Assembly: GCF_014698845.1 (NCBI RefSeq)
Contig: NZ_JACJTV010000009.1
Coordinates: 124,001 to 188,000, forward strand
Source: Coleofasciculus sp. FACHB-1120
GTDB taxonomy: Bacteria; Cyanobacteriota; Cyanobacteriia; Cyanobacteriales; FACHB-T130
Direction: 5' to 3'
Length of the DNA: 64,000 nucleotides
This document shows positions 1-10,791 of this stretch, one piece after another (within the stretch, counting starts at the first letter, position 1; the number at the start of each line of letters is the position of its first letter). The position numbers were made by a program, and so were the translations under genes. The notes below the pieces were generated by a model, which had not been told where the DNA came from, searched no databases, and saw only the letters and a program-made list of their open reading frames with translations.

Positions 1-841
1 GGGCTTCCTCTGCGGCTTTGCGCTCGGTGATGTCTTCTAGGGTGCCGACATGACCAATGAGTTCGCCTGTATCAGTCAGCATCGGGGAGGAGCGGAGGTA
101 AACCCAACGCACCATGTCCTCCGGAACTTGGCAGCGAAACTCGTTGGAGTATTCCTGACCGATGCTCATGCAAGTAGACCAATGTGTTAAGACGCGATCG
201 CGATCTTCTGGATGTACCGACTGCAACCAGCCTTCTTCATAGAGCGAGGCTAAAACTCCCGTTTTGGGATCGGGTGTCAAACCACAAATCGCTTCGCAGC
301 GCGGATTCGCGTAGGTACAGCGCCCTTCAATATCGGTCATAAAAATGCCCAAGGGCGAGCAGGCACTTAACGAGCGAAAACGCTCTTCACTTTGCTTAAG
401 TTCTGAGTTAACAGCACTCAGTTGTGCCGCTTGTCGTTTCACCTCTGCGGTTTTCTTGAACAAGTCAACAAACACCCCCACCTTGGAGGTTAATATTTCC
501 GGCTCCAGAGGTTTAAGCAGGTAATCTACTGCACCCAGGGAATAACCTTTGAAAACCAGAGAGTCGCTGCTGCTAAATGCGGTCAGGAAAATAATCGGCG
601 TGTGACGCGATCGCTGTCGTTGTCGAATCAGCTTTGCCGTCTCAAATCCATCTAGACCGGGCATCTGGACATCAAGTAAAATCACGGCAAAATCGCGCTC
701 AAGCAGACATCGCAAGGCTTGTTCGCCCGATGTAGCTCTGACCAAATTTTGACCGAGGCTGCCCAGGATTGCCTCCAAAGCCAGTAAATTTTCTGGGTGA
801 TCGTCCACAAGGAGGACGTTAACTATTTCTTCGGGCTGCAT
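1..841 (-). CDS. Receiver-PAS signalling protein (N-terminal part, runs off the window)
   Basis: The minus strand reads openly from an ATG at 841 to the window edge, about 280 residues. Residues ~6-125 form a response-regulator receiver: an acidic pair in VDDHPENLL, the phospho-acceptor Asp in VILLDVQMPGLDG, a conserved Thr in FLTAF and the Lys in YLLKPL. After a short coiled linker a PAS/PAC domain follows (SEERFRSLSACSPLG to EDITERKAAEEA), which would bind a small ligand or mediate contacts. Proteins of this build usually continue into another PAS/GAF and a histidine kinase; that part lies outside, so the output is unknown. The gene is 178 bp downstream of the CheB-like gene on the same strand and is probably the last visible member of that signalling cluster. 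Confidence 0.85.
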   Translation of the reverse strand, partial: MQPEEIVNVLLVDDHPENLLALEAILGSLGQNLVRATSGEQALRCLLERDFAVILLDVQMPGLDGFETAKLIRQRQRSRHTPIIFLTAFSSSDSLVFKGYSLGAVDYLLKPLEPEILTSKVGVFVDLFKKTAEVKRQAAQLSAVNSELKQSEERFRSLSACSPLGIFMTDIEGRCTYANPRCEAICGLTPDPKTGVLASLYEEGWLQSVHPEDRDRVLTHWSTCMSIGQEYSNEFRCQVPEDMVRWVYLRSSPMLTDTGELIGHVGTLEDITERKAAEEA

Positions 842-1019
842 TTTCTGGAAGGTCGGGATTTGTTTGAGCGGCTTTGTCGAGCCTGTCACTGTTTAGCGAT
901 TGATACCACTATCCAAAGTTACAAATTTTAGGAACCAGAATCCAGGGTTTTTAGATGAAGATTTGATGTTTCCTCATTTTATTGAGCTACCGGGGCTTTG
1001 GTGCAACCTAGCTTATTTT

Positions 1020-1634
1020 TCACCTTACAGCCGATTGACAAAGGTTGACTAAAAGAGGAGCAATTTCTTGGAGCTGCACAATCCAGTCTACCGTTACAGA
1101 TGCGATCGCAGCTTCTGGCATAATCCGGCTTTCTGCTGTTGCTGGCTCTTGTACTATAGCCCGTCCGCCGCGGGCTTTAATTTTTGCCAATCCTTTGGCA
1201 CCATCCTGACTTGCTCCGGTTAAAATTACCCCGATCACTCTCTGTGCATAAGCATCAGCCGCTGATTCAAACAGCACATCAATCGATGGTCGGGCATTGC
1301 AGACAGGAGCCTCGGTAGAGAGTGCTAAGGTGGCGATGCCTCCGTACCGACCTTGGCGGTGTCCCCATGCCTGCCGGGGTTCCACCAGTAAGTGATAATC
1401 AGCGGGAGCCAAGTATACCCGCCGAGGCAGAATTTCTTCTTTATCTTCCGCCTCCGCCACTGGCAAAGTGCTGTACTGCTGGAGAAAAAAGCTCAGTGTA
1501 CTGTCAGAGGCTTTGTGACGGTGTTGTACGACAATCACAGCCGCGGGGAAAGTATTAGGTAGACCTGCAAGCATTACGGTTAAAGCTTGTAACCCACCTA
1601 ATGATGTGCCGACAACAACAATATCAAAAGCCAT
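1020..1634 (-). CDS. CheB-type methylesterase, catalytic domain only
   Basis: 204 residues covering only the CheB catalytic domain, which hydrolyses glutamate methyl esters (or deamidates glutamine) on chemoreceptors. The nucleophile Ser lies in VVGTSLGGLQ near residue 11, the His in VVQHRHK near 39 and the Asp in TGASQDGAKGL near 144, matching the Ser-His-Asp triad of the family. The N-terminal receiver of enteric CheB is absent, so activity cannot be controlled by phosphorylation in cis. It follows a CheR gene by 163 bp on the same strand; this pairing, next to a giant hybrid kinase and without receptor, CheA or CheW, is common in cyanobacterial sensory clusters. Its real substrate is unknown. 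ATG start at 1634. Confidence 0.88.
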   Translation of the reverse strand: MAFDIVVVGTSLGGLQALTVMLAGLPNTFPAAVIVVQHRHKASDSTLSFFLQQYSTLPVAEAEDKEEILPRRVYLAPADYHLLVEPRQAWGHRQGRYGGIATLALSTEAPVCNARPSIDVLFESAADAYAQRVIGVILTGASQDGAKGLAKIKARGGRAIVQEPATAESRIMPEAAIASVTVDWIVQLQEIAPLLVNLCQSAVR

Positions 1635-1797
1635 ATTACCAATGAATCAGTAGATGGGTAAAACTCAATGAAACAGGTGGGTCGTGAAGGATTTGCGATT
1701 ACCGATTCCCGACCTAAAAAAGCTCATCCCCTCCGTTTTATTCCATTTATTTGGAAAATATGGCATTTATATGGCATTTTTAAGAAAAAATTTTTAT

Positions 1798-2634
1798 TTA
1801 ACCCAATTTTCGGTAAATCTTTTCATGATTTTCTAACTCCTCATAGTGTTTTTCGTATAGCGTGGTTTTCAGAGATTCCTGACGACCTAATCCTAAAATC
1901 CCAAATCTACAAAGGCTATCGTACAAAAGATTGTGAACCCGTTCCTGAAGAAATGGATTGAAATAGATCAGGACGTTGCGACATAAGATGACATTGAATT
2001 CATTAAAAGAACCATCAATCGCTAGGTTATGTTGAGAAAAAACAATATTTTCTTTCAGGGATGCGCGGAAAATAGCGCTGTCATAAGCAGCCGTATAATA
2101 CTCTGAAAAAGACTTAATCCCGCCTGCTTTTAGATAATGCTGAGTATATTCCTGCATTAAATGAAGGGGGAAAATGCCACTTTTGGCTTTTCTTAATACC
2201 ATTTCATTCATGTCGGTTGCATAGATACGGCAACGGTGATAAAGCTCTTCTTCTTGCAACAAAATTGCGAGGGAATAAACTTCCTCGCCGGTTGAACAAC
2301 CAGCACACCAGATCCGAATAAATGGATAAGTTCGCAATAAGGGAACAACTTTGTTTCTAAAAGTTAAATAAAAGGTGGGATCGCGGAACATAGCGGTCAC
2401 GTTGACGGAGAGACCGAGCAAAAATCGCTCCATCGCGTTTGCATCGTGGAGAACTTTTTCCTGAAGCGCAGATACACTGCCTAAATTTTCCGCACGAATC
2501 GCGTTCCAAATGCGGCGCTTAAGTGAAGCAGGAGCATAATTTCGGAAATCAAAGCCGTAGTAACGATATACGCCCTCCAATAGCAACTGAATTTCAATAT
2601 CTTCAAGTTCGCTGCTATTTTTGGGCGTATTCAT
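1798..2634 (-). CDS. CheR-type protein-glutamate methyltransferase
   Basis: 278 residues, the normal CheR length. The N-terminal helical domain (ELEDIEIQLLLEGVYRYYG) includes the basic SLKRRI stretch, followed by a Rossmann methyltransferase domain. The SAM-binding loop is visible as WCAGCSTGEEVYSLA (around residue 110), and the conserved ILCRNVLIYF motif lies near residue 215. The family methylates glutamates of chemoreceptors using SAM. No receptor gene is visible nearby; the partner could instead be the HAMP-array kinase encoded 93 bp upstream on the same strand, but that is inference. With the downstream CheB-like gene it forms a methylation/demethylation pair. The low-complexity AAAAGT-rich spacer at 2635-2690 is a typical cyanobacterial small repeat. 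Confidence 0.9.
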   Translation of the reverse strand: MNTPKNSSELEDIEIQLLLEGVYRYYGFDFRNYAPASLKRRIWNAIRAENLGSVSALQEKVLHDANAMERFLLGLSVNVTAMFRDPTFYLTFRNKVVPLLRTYPFIRIWCAGCSTGEEVYSLAILLQEEELYHRCRIYATDMNEMVLRKAKSGIFPLHLMQEYTQHYLKAGGIKSFSEYYTAAYDSAIFRASLKENIVFSQHNLAIDGSFNEFNVILCRNVLIYFNPFLQERVHNLLYDSLCRFGILGLGRQESLKTTLYEKHYEELENHEKIYRKLG

Positions 2635-2727
2635 ACAGTAAAAAGTAAAAAGTAGAAAGGTAAAAGAAACAGAGACAAAGAGACAGAAAGAACTTTTGCC
2701 GTCTTCTTTGCCTCTTTTTCTTTTGCC

Positions 2728-5700
2728 TTATCGATAGAGCCAGACGCGCAGCAGGGAGAGCAATTGCTCGGTATCAACAGGTTTGGTAATGTAGTCGGAG
2801 GCACCGGCTTCGATACACTTTTCGCGATCGCCTTTCATGGCTTTGGCGGTGAGCGCGATCATGGGCAGTGTTGCGAATGAATCGAGCTGGCGAATGGCTT
2901 GCATGGTTTCGTAGCCGTCCATTTCCGGCATCATTACGTCCATCAGGACAATATCAATGTCGGGGCGTTCTTGCAACTTAGTAATGCCATCTCTGCCATT
3001 TTCGGCATACAACACTTCCATTTGATGAAGTTCCAGCATACTGGTGAGGGCAAAGATATTCCGCACATCGTCATCCACAATCAAGACTTTCTTGCCAGTC
3101 AGAACCGGATCGGTTTGATGCAGTTGTTCCAGCATTTGTTGTTTCGGGCGGGGTAAATTTGCCTGCACTCGGTGGAGGAACAAGGCGGTTTCATCCAGAA
3201 GACGTTCTGGCGATCGCACGTCTTTGATGATAATCGTCTCGGCAATGCGTTTGAGTTCGGTTTCTTGTTGCTTGGTTAATTCCCTGCCGGTATAAACAAT
3301 GATTGGGAGTGTCGTCAGGCTCGGCTCCTGTTTAATTTGCTCCATCAGCTCAAATCCGGTCATATCCGGCAGTCCCAAATCCAGAACTAGGCAATCATAG
3401 TGTCCGGTTGTCAGTTCTTCGAGTGCCTCTGCCCCAGTGCCGACAGCCGTTGTCTGCACGTCGCTATTACCGATTAGCTCGACAATGCTGTGGCGTTGAG
3501 TTTCATCATCTTCTACGACCAGCAAGTTCTTCACGGGACGCTCGACGAACCCCTTAATGTCAGACAGCGCTTGCCCCAAAGCTTCACCGCTGACAGGTTT
3601 TTGCAGATAAGCGATCGCTCCTTGTTGCAAGCTGCGCTGCTGGACTTCTTCGACGGAGATGATATGCACGGGGATGTGACGAGTGCCTGGGTCGTGCTTC
3701 AAACGGTCTAACACCGTCCAGCCATCCATTATTGGCAACCGAATATCTAGGGTAATCGCATCCGGCTGAAATTCTCGCACCATTGCCAGAGCTGTATCGC
3801 TTCGCAACGCCACCAGCGCTTTGAAGCCCTGTTGTCGTGCCATATCTAATAAGATCCGAGCGAAATTGATATCGTCCTCCACAATTAACAACACGCGATC
3901 GCCCGCTTGGATGTCGTCCCGGTCATCGCTAATGTCAGCCATCTGGGCGGAGCGTGGGTAGGGACTTGCGGCGACACTTGCCTCTCCGGGAGTGGAGGCG
4001 CGAACGCCGTCATTTCGATTCGCCGGTGGAGCCGCCGGTGGAGCCTCAACGGTCTGAGGGGTACTGGGTGCGAGGGTACTGGGTGCGAGGGTACTGGGTG
4101 CGACGTAATTCCTCGCGCCGGGAAGGATAGTTCGCACTTCCGGACTGCTTGTTCCTGCTGCCCCATCTTGATAAGCTTGCGGCAAATAGAGGGTAAACGT
4201 GCTTCCCTGTCCCGGACTGCTCACCAGGCGAATTTCTCCGCCCAGCAGTCGGGCAATTTCTCGACTGATTGACAAGCCCAAACCCGTCCCGCCGTATTTA
4301 CGGCTGGTTGTCCCATCCGCCTGTTGAAAAGCCTCAAAAATAATTCTCTGCTTATCCGGTGCAATCCCAATGCCTGTGTCGCTGACAGCAAACGCAATCA
4401 CATTTTGGGCGCGATTTAAACTCGCCTGATCGGAACTCCAGCCGCCTGTTGCTAACTCAACTCGTAATCGAACTGCACCCTGATCCGTAAATTTAAAGGC
4501 ATTCGAGAGCAGATTCTTGAGGACTTGTTGTAACCGTTTCGAGTCGGTATACATTCCCTTGGGCAGTCTTTCGTCAGATTCCACGGTAAAGGCGAGTCCT
4601 TTGTCGTGCGCCACTTGCTGGAACGTTCGCTCCATCTGGCTCCGCAAATCGGTAAATAACATCTGATCGATGTCAACCGACATCGTTCCCGATTCAATCT
4701 TTGCCAGATCCAAGATGTCGTTAATCAGTCCTAACAAATCGGTGCCTGCGGAATGAATCGTGCGGGTGTATTCGACTTGCTTCGGCGTCAGGTTGCCATC
4801 TGGATTATCAGAAAGTAGACGAGCCAAAATCAACAAGCTATTTAGCGGTGTCCGCAGTTCATGGGACATATTCGCCAAGAATTCCGACTTGTACTTCGAG
4901 GTGAGTGCCAGTTGCTCGGCTTTCTCCTCCACCGACTGCCTTGCCTGTTCGATTTCCCGATTCTTGCGCTCGACTTCGCGGTTTTGCATCGCGAGTAAGC
5001 GCGATCGCTCTTCCAGTTCTTCGTTGGTTTGCTGCAATTGTTCTTGTTGATTCTTGAGCAGTTCCTCGGATGCCTGGAGTGATTTGGCTTGTTGTTCCAG
5101 TCGCTTATTCGTTTCTGTGAGTTCTTTCTGCTGGGCTTGGAGTTCTTCTGCCAGGGCGGTGGACTGCTTGAGTAATTCTTCGGTACGCATCGAAGCCGCG
5201 ATCGTGTTCAGAACGATGGCAATGCTTTCTGTGAGTTGATCGAAGAAGGTGAGGTGAATCTCGCTAAATCGCCGGAAAGAAGCCAGTTCAATCACTGCTG
5301 TTACTTGCCCTTCAAAAAGGACGGGCAACACGACGACATTCAGCGGGGTGGATTCCCCTAAGCCAGAACTGATCTTGATATAGTTGTCCGGCACCTCGCT
5401 GAGCAGAATCCGTTCTTTTTCCAGAGCGCATTGTCCTACCAAGCCTTCCCCTAAATGGAAGTGGTTGGCGAGATGCTTGCGCTCGCGGTAAGCATAGGTA
5501 CTCAGGAGTTTCAGGAATGCCCGATGTTGCTCGCCACTTTCCATCAGGTAAAACACACCATGTTGGGCGGAAACCAGAGGAGCGAGTTCCGAGAGAATGA
5601 GTTTGGAGACGGTTTCCAAATCTCGCTGTCCCTGAAGCATCCGGGTAAATTTGGCGAGGTTGGTTTTTAACCAGTCTTGCTCGGTATTTTTCTGTGTTGT

Positions 5701-8700
5701 TTCCCGCAGGTTGGCAATCATCTGGTTGATGTTGTCTTTGAGGATGGCGACTTCCCCTTGTGCGGCGACGGAAATCGATCGGGTCAGGTCGCCTTTGGTT
5801 ACAGCGATCGCGACTTCTGCAATCGCTCGTACCTGCGTCGTTAAATTCGCTGCCAGTTCGTTCACGTTGTCGGTCAGCGCTCTCCAGGTTCCGGCAGCTC
5901 CCGGCACCTTCGCCTGTCCCCCTAGCTTCCCTTCAATCCCCACCTCTCGCGCCACTGTCGTGACTTGATCGGCAAACGTTGCCAGCGTGTCGATCATCTC
6001 GTTGATCGTATCGGCTAAGGTTTCAATTTCTCCCTTCGCCTCTAGCATGAGTTTTCGCTTCAAGTCCCCATTAGCAACTGCCGTTACCACTTTGGCGATG
6101 CCTCGCACTTGCGCGGTTAAATTCCCTGCCATTGAGTTCACGTTGTCGGTCAAATCCTTCCAGGTTCCGGCAACGCCGCGCACCTCCGCTTGACCGCCCA
6201 ATTTGCCTTCTGTTCCCACCTCTCGCGCCACCCGCGTTACTTCTGAGGCGAAGGAGGAAAGCTGATCCACCATCACGTTGATCGTGTCTTTGAGATCCAA
6301 AATCTCGCCTTTGACATCAACCGTGATTTTCTTGGAAAGGTCGCCATTTGCCACCGCCTTCGTCACTTCGGCGATGTTCCGCACTTGTGCAGTTAGATTC
6401 CCTGCCATCAAGTTGACGTTATCGGTCAAATCTTTCCAGGTTCCGGCAACCCCTCGGACATACGCTTGTACGCCCAGTTTTCCTTCCGTTCCCACCTCTC
6501 GCGCTACCCGCGTCACCTCCGAGGCAAAGGAGTTGAGCTGATCCACCATCGTATTGATCGTGTTCTTCAGCTCTAAAATCTCGCCTTTAACATCGACGGT
6601 AATTTTCTTGGATAAGTCGCCATTCGCTACCGCCGTCGTCACTTCCGCGATGTTTCGCACCTGTGCAGTCAAAGAACCTGCCATGAAGTTCACCGAATCG
6701 GTGAGATCCTTCCAGGTTCCAGCAACCCCTCGCACCTCCGCTTGTACGCCGAGTTTCCCTTCCGTCCCCACCTCTCGCGCCACCCGCGTCACCTCCGAGG
6801 CGAAGGAGTTGAGCTGATCCACCATCGTATTGACGGTGTTTTTCAGCTCTAAAATTTCCCCTTTGACATCGACGGTAATTTTCTTAGAAAGATCACCATT
6901 CGCCACCGCCGTCGTCACGGCGGCAATGTTTCGCACCTGTGCCGTCAAAGAACCTGCCATGAAGTTCACCGAATCGGTGAGATCCTTCCAGGTTCCGGCG
7001 ACCCCTCGCACATCTGCTTGCACGCCGAGTTTCCCTTCCGAACCCACCTCTCGCGCCACCCGCGTGACTTCTGAGGCAAAGGACGAAAGCTGATCGACCA
7101 TGATATTGATCGTGTTTTTCAGCTCTAAAATTTCGCCTTTAACTTGGACGGTAATTTTCTTAGATAAGTCGCCATTTGCGATCGCAGTTGCCACTTCCGC
7201 AATATTTCGCACTTGTTCGGTGAGGTTCCCCGCCATCGAGTTCACCGAGTCGGTGAGATCCTTCCACGTACCCGCGACGCCTCGCACTTCTGCCTGTACG
7301 CCGAGTTTCCCTTCCGAACCCACCTCTCGCGCCACCCGCGTCACTTCTGAGGCGAAGGACGAAAGCTGATCCACCATCGTGTTGATCGTCTTTTTCAGCT
7401 CTAAAATTTCGCCCTTAACATCAACGGTAATTTTCTTAGAAAGGTCGCCGTTTGCAACTGCCGTCGTCACTTCTGCGATGTTTCGCACCTGTGCGGTTAG
7501 ATTCCCCGCCATCGAGTTCACCGAATCGGTCAAATCCTTCCACGTACCCGCGACGCCTCGCACCTCCGCTTGTACGCCCAGTTTCCCTTCCGTTCCCACC
7601 TCTCGCGCTACCCGCGTCACCTCCGAGGCGAAGGAGTTGAGCTGATCCACCATCGTGTTAACGGTGTTTTTCAGCTCTAAAATTTCGCCTTTGACATCGA
7701 CGGTAATTTTCTTAGAAAGGTCGCCATTCGCCACCGCCGTCGTCACTTCCGCGATGTTCCGCACCTGCGCCGTCAAAGAACCCGCCATGAAGTTCACCGA
7801 ATCGGTGAGATCCTTCCAGGTTCCGGCAACGCCCCGCACCTCCGCCTGACCGCCCAGCTTCCCATCTGCCCCGACCTCCCGCGCCACCCGTGTTACTTCC
7901 GAGGCGAAGGAGGAAAGCTGATCCACCATGATATTGACGGTGTTTTTCAGCTCGAAAATTTCGCCCTTAACATCGACGGTAATTTTCTTAGAAAGGTCGC
8001 CATTAGCAACTGCCGTCGTCACTTCCGCGATGTTCCGCACCTGCGCGGTTAGATTCCCCGCCATCAAGTTCACCGAATCCGTCAAATCCTTCCAGGTTCC
8101 GGCAACTCCACCGACTTCTGCTTGTACGCCCAGTTTCCCTTCCGTACCCACCTCACGCGCCACCCGCGTCACTTCCGAGGCGAACGAATTCAACTGATCC
8201 ACCATCGTGTTGACGGTGTTTTTTAGTTCTAAAATTTCCCCACGCACATCGACAGTAATTTTCTTAGAAAGGTCGCCATTTGCCACCGCCGTCGTCACTT
8301 CTGCGATGTTCCTCACCTGGGAGGTTAAACTTCCCGCCATGAAGTTCACCGAATCAGTGAGATCCTTCCAAGTTCCGGCAACTCCCTTCACTTCTGCCTG
8401 ACCGCCCAACTTCCCATCTGCACCCACCTCACGCGCCACCCGCGTCACTTCCGAGGCAAACGAGTTCAGCTGATCCACCATCACGTTGATGGTGTCCTTC
8501 AAATCTAAAATTTCGCCTTTAACATCAACCGTGATTTTCTTGGATAGGTCGCCATTTGCTACTGCCGTCGTTACTTCTGCAATGTTCCGCACCTGCGCTG
8601 TCAAGTTCCCCGCCATCAAGTTTACGCTGTCGGTGAGATCCTTCCAGGTTCCGGCAACGCCGCGTACTTCTGCTTGACCGCCCAGTTTACCTTCCGTACC

Positions 8701-9477
8701 CACTTCGCGGGCAACCCGCGTGACTTCTGAGGCAAAGGAGTTGAGCTGATCCACCATGACGTTGACGGTGTTTTTTAGCTCTAAAATTTCGCCTTTGACA
8801 TCGACAGTGATTTTCTTAGAAAGGTCGCCATTGGCAACCGCTGTGGTCACTTCGGCGATGTTCCGAACTTGGGCAGTCAAATTTCCTGCCATTAAGTTGA
8901 CGTTATCGGTCAAATCCTTCCAGGTGCCTGCGACGCCCTTCACTTCTGCTTGCACGCCCAACTTGCCTTCCGTACCCACTTCACGGGCAACCCGCGTGAC
9001 TTCTGAGGCGAAGGAGGAAAGCTGATCCACCATCGTGTTGACGACCTGTGCGGTTTGGAGAAATTCCCCTTGTAAGGCTCTACCTTCAATCTCCGGCGCG
9101 ATTCTCTGAGATAAATCGCCATTGGCAACCGCCCGGATCACGCGAGCAGTTTCAGCGGTCGGTTGAACTAAATCTGTAATTAGGGTATTGACAGAATCTA
9201 CACTAGCTGACCAAGAACCCCCTGCTGTTCCAATCGAAGCACGCTGGGCGATTTTGCCTTCTTTCCCAACCACCGTGCTGATCCGTTCTAGCTCATTCGC
9301 CATCCTCTGATTCATCTCAATGATGTCGTTGAGCGTATCGGCAATTTTCCCCGCCATGCCAGTCTGATCAATCGGCATCCGGACAGAAAAGTCACCTTTT
9401 TTAACAGCTACGAGCGTTCTCAGGAGCTGTTTGGCATCGAGATTGTCAGTATCGGGGGTTGCCTGTGCAGTGGGCAT
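2728..9477 (-). CDS. Giant hybrid histidine kinase: HAMP array-GAF-HisKA-HATPase-REC-REC-REC
   Basis: 2249 residues. By motif count there are about 14 HAMP-like units (variants of [10 protein letters not shown]): two divergent N-terminal ones, then twelve with a strict 92-residue period between residues ~199 and ~1275. A GAF domain (~1275-1440) and a coiled coil follow, then HisKA with the phospho-His in [11 protein letters not shown] (~1539), HATPase ending in [10 protein letters not shown] (~1735), and three receivers starting near 1862, 1984 and 2129, each with its Asp ([27 protein letters not shown]). No membrane segment is evident, so a soluble sensor is likely, resembling the HAMP-repeat Nik1/group III fungal kinases and related cyanobacterial proteins. 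The linker before the first receiver is a Pro/Ala-rich insertion made of DNA repeats. Signal and downstream partner are unknown; CheR and CheB genes follow on the same strand. Confidence 0.93.
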   Translation of the reverse strand: MPTAQATPDTDNLDAKQLLRTLVAVKKGDFSVRMPIDQTGMAGKIADTLNDIIEMNQRMANELERISTVVGKEGKIAQRASIGTAGGSWSASVDSVNTLITDLVQPTAETARVIRAVANGDLSQRIAPEIEGRALQGEFLQTAQVVNTMVDQLSSFASEVTRVAREVGTEGKLGVQAEVKGVAGTWKDLTDNVNLMAGNLTAQVRNIAEVTTAVANGDLSKKITVDVKGEILELKNTVNVMVDQLNSFASEVTRVAREVGTEGKLGGQAEVRGVAGTWKDLTDSVNLMAGNLTAQVRNIAEVTTAVANGDLSKKITVDVKGEILDLKDTINVMVDQLNSFASEVTRVAREVGADGKLGGQAEVKGVAGTWKDLTDSVNFMAGSLTSQVRNIAEVTTAVANGDLSKKITVDVRGEILELKNTVNTMVDQLNSFASEVTRVAREVGTEGKLGVQAEVGGVAGTWKDLTDSVNLMAGNLTAQVRNIAEVTTAVANGDLSKKITVDVKGEIFELKNTVNIMVDQLSSFASEVTRVAREVGADGKLGGQAEVRGVAGTWKDLTDSVNFMAGSLTAQVRNIAEVTTAVANGDLSKKITVDVKGEILELKNTVNTMVDQLNSFASEVTRVAREVGTEGKLGVQAEVRGVAGTWKDLTDSVNSMAGNLTAQVRNIAEVTTAVANGDLSKKITVDVKGEILELKKTINTMVDQLSSFASEVTRVAREVGSEGKLGVQAEVRGVAGTWKDLTDSVNSMAGNLTEQVRNIAEVATAIANGDLSKKITVQVKGEILELKNTINIMVDQLSSFASEVTRVAREVGSEGKLGVQADVRGVAGTWKDLTDSVNFMAGSLTAQVRNIAAVTTAVANGDLSKKITVDVKGEILELKNTVNTMVDQLNSFASEVTRVAREVGTEGKLGVQAEVRGVAGTWKDLTDSVNFMAGSLTAQVRNIAEVTTAVANGDLSKKITVDVKGEILELKNTINTMVDQLNSFASEVTRVAREVGTEGKLGVQAYVRGVAGTWKDLTDNVNLMAGNLTAQVRNIAEVTKAVANGDLSKKITVDVKGEILDLKDTINVMVDQLSSFASEVTRVAREVGTEGKLGGQAEVRGVAGTWKDLTDNVNSMAGNLTAQVRGIAKVVTAVANGDLKRKLMLEAKGEIETLADTINEMIDTLATFADQVTTVAREVGIEGKLGGQAKVPGAAGTWRALTDNVNELAANLTTQVRAIAEVAIAVTKGDLTRSISVAAQGEVAILKDNINQMIANLRETTQKNTEQDWLKTNLAKFTRMLQGQRDLETVSKLILSELAPLVSAQHGVFYLMESGEQHRAFLKLLSTYAYRERKHLANHFHLGEGLVGQCALEKERILLSEVPDNYIKISSGLGESTPLNVVVLPVLFEGQVTAVIELASFRRFSEIHLTFFDQLTESIAIVLNTIAASMRTEELLKQSTALAEELQAQQKELTETNKRLEQQAKSLQASEELLKNQQEQLQQTNEELEERSRLLAMQNREVERKNREIEQARQSVEEKAEQLALTSKYKSEFLANMSHELRTPLNSLLILARLLSDNPDGNLTPKQVEYTRTIHSAGTDLLGLINDILDLAKIESGTMSVDIDQMLFTDLRSQMERTFQQVAHDKGLAFTVESDERLPKGMYTDSKRLQQVLKNLLSNAFKFTDQGAVRLRVELATGGWSSDQASLNRAQNVIAFAVSDTGIGIAPDKQRIIFEAFQQADGTTSRKYGGTGLGLSISREIARLLGGEIRLVSSPGQGSTFTLYLPQAYQDGAAGTSSPEVRTILPGARNYVAPSTLAPSTLAPSTPQTVEAPPAAPPANRNDGVRASTPGEASVAASPYPRSAQMADISDDRDDIQAGDRVLLIVEDDINFARILLDMARQQGFKALVALRSDTALAMVREFQPDAITLDIRLPIMDGWTVLDRLKHDPGTRHIPVHIISVEEVQQRSLQQGAIAYLQKPVSGEALGQALSDIKGFVERPVKNLLVVEDDETQRHSIVELIGNSDVQTTAVGTGAEALEELTTGHYDCLVLDLGLPDMTGFELMEQIKQEPSLTTLPIIVYTGRELTKQQETELKRIAETIIIKDVRSPERLLDETALFLHRVQANLPRPKQQMLEQLHQTDPVLTGKKVLIVDDDVRNIFALTSMLELHQMEVLYAENGRDGITKLQERPDIDIVLMDVMMPEMDGYETMQAIRQLDSFATLPMIALTAKAMKGDREKCIEAGASDYITKPVDTEQLLSLLRVWLYR
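4059..4103. repeat. Three tandem 15-bp repeats in a coding linker
   Basis: The unit GGGTACTGGGTGCGA occurs three times in a row, preceded at 4022-4045 by two copies of a 12-bp unit GCCGGTGGAGCC. Both lie in frame in the HAMP-kinase gene and encode the APST-rich linker between the ATPase domain and the first receiver. Confidence 0.9.
5847..8883 (-). repeat. Tandem 276-bp repeats encoding HAMP-like units
   Basis: Within the giant kinase gene, about eleven copies of a 276-bp unit follow one another without a break in register. Recognisable landmarks such as the complement of [16 protein letters not shown] and [13 protein letters not shown] recur every 276 bp. The central copies are nearly identical at DNA level and the two at the 3' end of the array (nearest 5850-6200) are the most divergent. 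Such an array can change copy number by unequal recombination, so assembly from short reads is uncertain here. Confidence 0.9.
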
Positions 9478-9858
9478 AGCTTTAGCCTTCGAGGATGGTT
9501 ACTTTTTGTCGCAGCCTGAGTAACTGGTTCAAAATTCTGTCATATCAATGACGATTCTGACGCACTGAGACCCTTGTTGAATACTTTTGGGGGACTCAAA
9601 CGTGTTAATTTCTTGTTACAAGACGCAGACTGAGCATTGCTACTTATCGTTACAGCAGCCGCATTTTTGCTAACCAGTAGAAATACTCAACGATTCCGCT
9701 TGCGTTTTCAGAGACTTGCAAGAGCTTAGGAGTACAGGATGGCTGTGTTAGTCCTAAATATATCAAGAATCACTTGGGTTGAGAGATAGACGCACTGAGG
9801 AGAGAAGAAAGGATGCGATCGCATCCTCTCTCCAAGCAGAGTAGCCCAAAAACAAAGC
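9478..9858. other. Gap upstream of the HAMP-array kinase
   Basis: About 380 bp without a convincing ORF between the HAMP-kinase start and the hairpin downstream of the HD gene. It must hold the kinase promoter on the minus strand, but I see no clear consensus promoter. A HIP1-like octamer region lies near 9816. Confidence 0.5.
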
Positions 9859-9901
9859 AAATCGTGTAGTAGCACCTCTTGTGGGTGCTACTACACGATT
9901 T
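9859..9901 (-). terminator. 18-bp perfect hairpin, likely terminator of the HD gene
   Basis: Arms 9859-9876 and 9884-9901 are perfectly complementary (18 bp) around a 7-nt loop. Read on the minus strand it lies 60 bp after the HD-gene stop and is followed by a T-rich stretch (GCTTTGTTTTTG), which suits a rho-independent terminator. It could also be a dispersed palindromic repeat that serves as a terminator. Confidence 0.65.
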
Positions 9902-9960
9902 TAATTGTCATTCAATTGTCAGCAAGACTAAACTTTGAGCATGAATTTTGAGCATGAAAT

Positions 9961-10791
9961 CTATTCGTGTTCTACCACGAATATATTGGCGTAGAGGTTT
10001 GCCAATATCTGCTTTCCCTCTTGCGTCAGCTCTAAGTAGCGCAATCCATCCTGGATGTAAGGATAAACGACATTCCAGTAAAACTTCGGGTAGTTTTTCC
10101 GCAAATCTCCAGGATTTTTGTAACCCAAGGTTTTATTTACCCCGGTTTCTTCAAATTCATAGAACAATCCACTAATTTTTTGCAAGTAACGCGGATCGCT
10201 AAGTTGACCAATTAAATCTGCGGCACGAATTAAGCCCGGATAATTATTAGTATCTTGATGATCTGCATCTGCTGGCACAGGAAAACGAGTTAACTCAATA
10301 TTCTTCTTGATCGTTTCTGTATCTATTAGTTTGTGACCGCCAAAACGTTCCTCTATAAACAGTTTTCCGCGATCTACATGATAAGGTGTAAGGCTGGCAT
10401 CGGTTAAGCCGGTTGGCAACGAAATGAGCAAGTTTTCGATGCCTGTGGCATACACCCTTTCACTGGGTCGATCTTGCAGACAAACTCCCTTCACGTAGCC
10501 GATATCATGACACAATAAAGAAATGATGCAGTGCAACCAATCTTCACAACAAACTCCGCCCAAGCGGATATGTTTTCCCCGCAGAATTGCCTGTCCCACT
10601 AAGGTAACAAAGATGGTATGTTCGACGTTGTGATAAAGGGCGTCGCTGTTAGCAATATTTTCCAGAGCCATGTTTCCAGCCCAGACGATGATATCGGGGT
10701 AGTCTGGTTTAAGACCGCCGTAAGTGCGGCAGTAGGCAGCCCGCAGGCGTTCAACGAAGGTATCAATCATCACCATTGTGGGATTAAACAT
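9961..10791 (-). CDS. HD-domain metal-dependent phosphohydrolase
   Basis: 276 residues. The metal-binding signature of the HD/PDEase superfamily is present: His54 and His58 in YHNVEHT and the His95-Asp96 pair in LCHDIGYVKG. The HN-x-x-H spacing resembles cyclic-nucleotide phosphodiesterases, so hydrolysis of a cyclic nucleotide or other phosphoester is plausible, but the substrate cannot be told from sequence. No membrane segment or sensory domain is visible. It is a stand-alone minus-strand gene with an ATG at 10791 and a strong hairpin after its stop. Confidence 0.75.
   Translation of the reverse strand: MFNPTMVMIDTFVERLRAAYCRTYGGLKPDYPDIIVWAGNMALENIANSDALYHNVEHTIFVTLVGQAILRGKHIRLGGVCCEDWLHCIISLLCHDIGYVKGVCLQDRPSERVYATGIENLLISLPTGLTDASLTPYHVDRGKLFIEERFGGHKLIDTETIKKNIELTRFPVPADADHQDTNNYPGLIRAADLIGQLSDPRYLQKISGLFYEFEETGVNKTLGYKNPGDLRKNYPKFYWNVVYPYIQDGLRYLELTQEGKQILANLYANIFVVEHE

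Noticed and set aside
3907-4272. 121-codon plus-strand ORF in the HAMP-kinase linker
   Set aside because: Its repeats ([14 protein letters not shown]) are the antisense reading of the 15-bp DNA repeats within a real gene.
6278-9025. Series of 62-89-codon plus-strand ORFs spaced 276 bp apart opposite the HAMP array
   Set aside because: They are shadows of the repeat unit on the other strand; the same frame recurs because the repeat is a multiple of three and the Ser/Thr/Phe-rich products have no family likeness.
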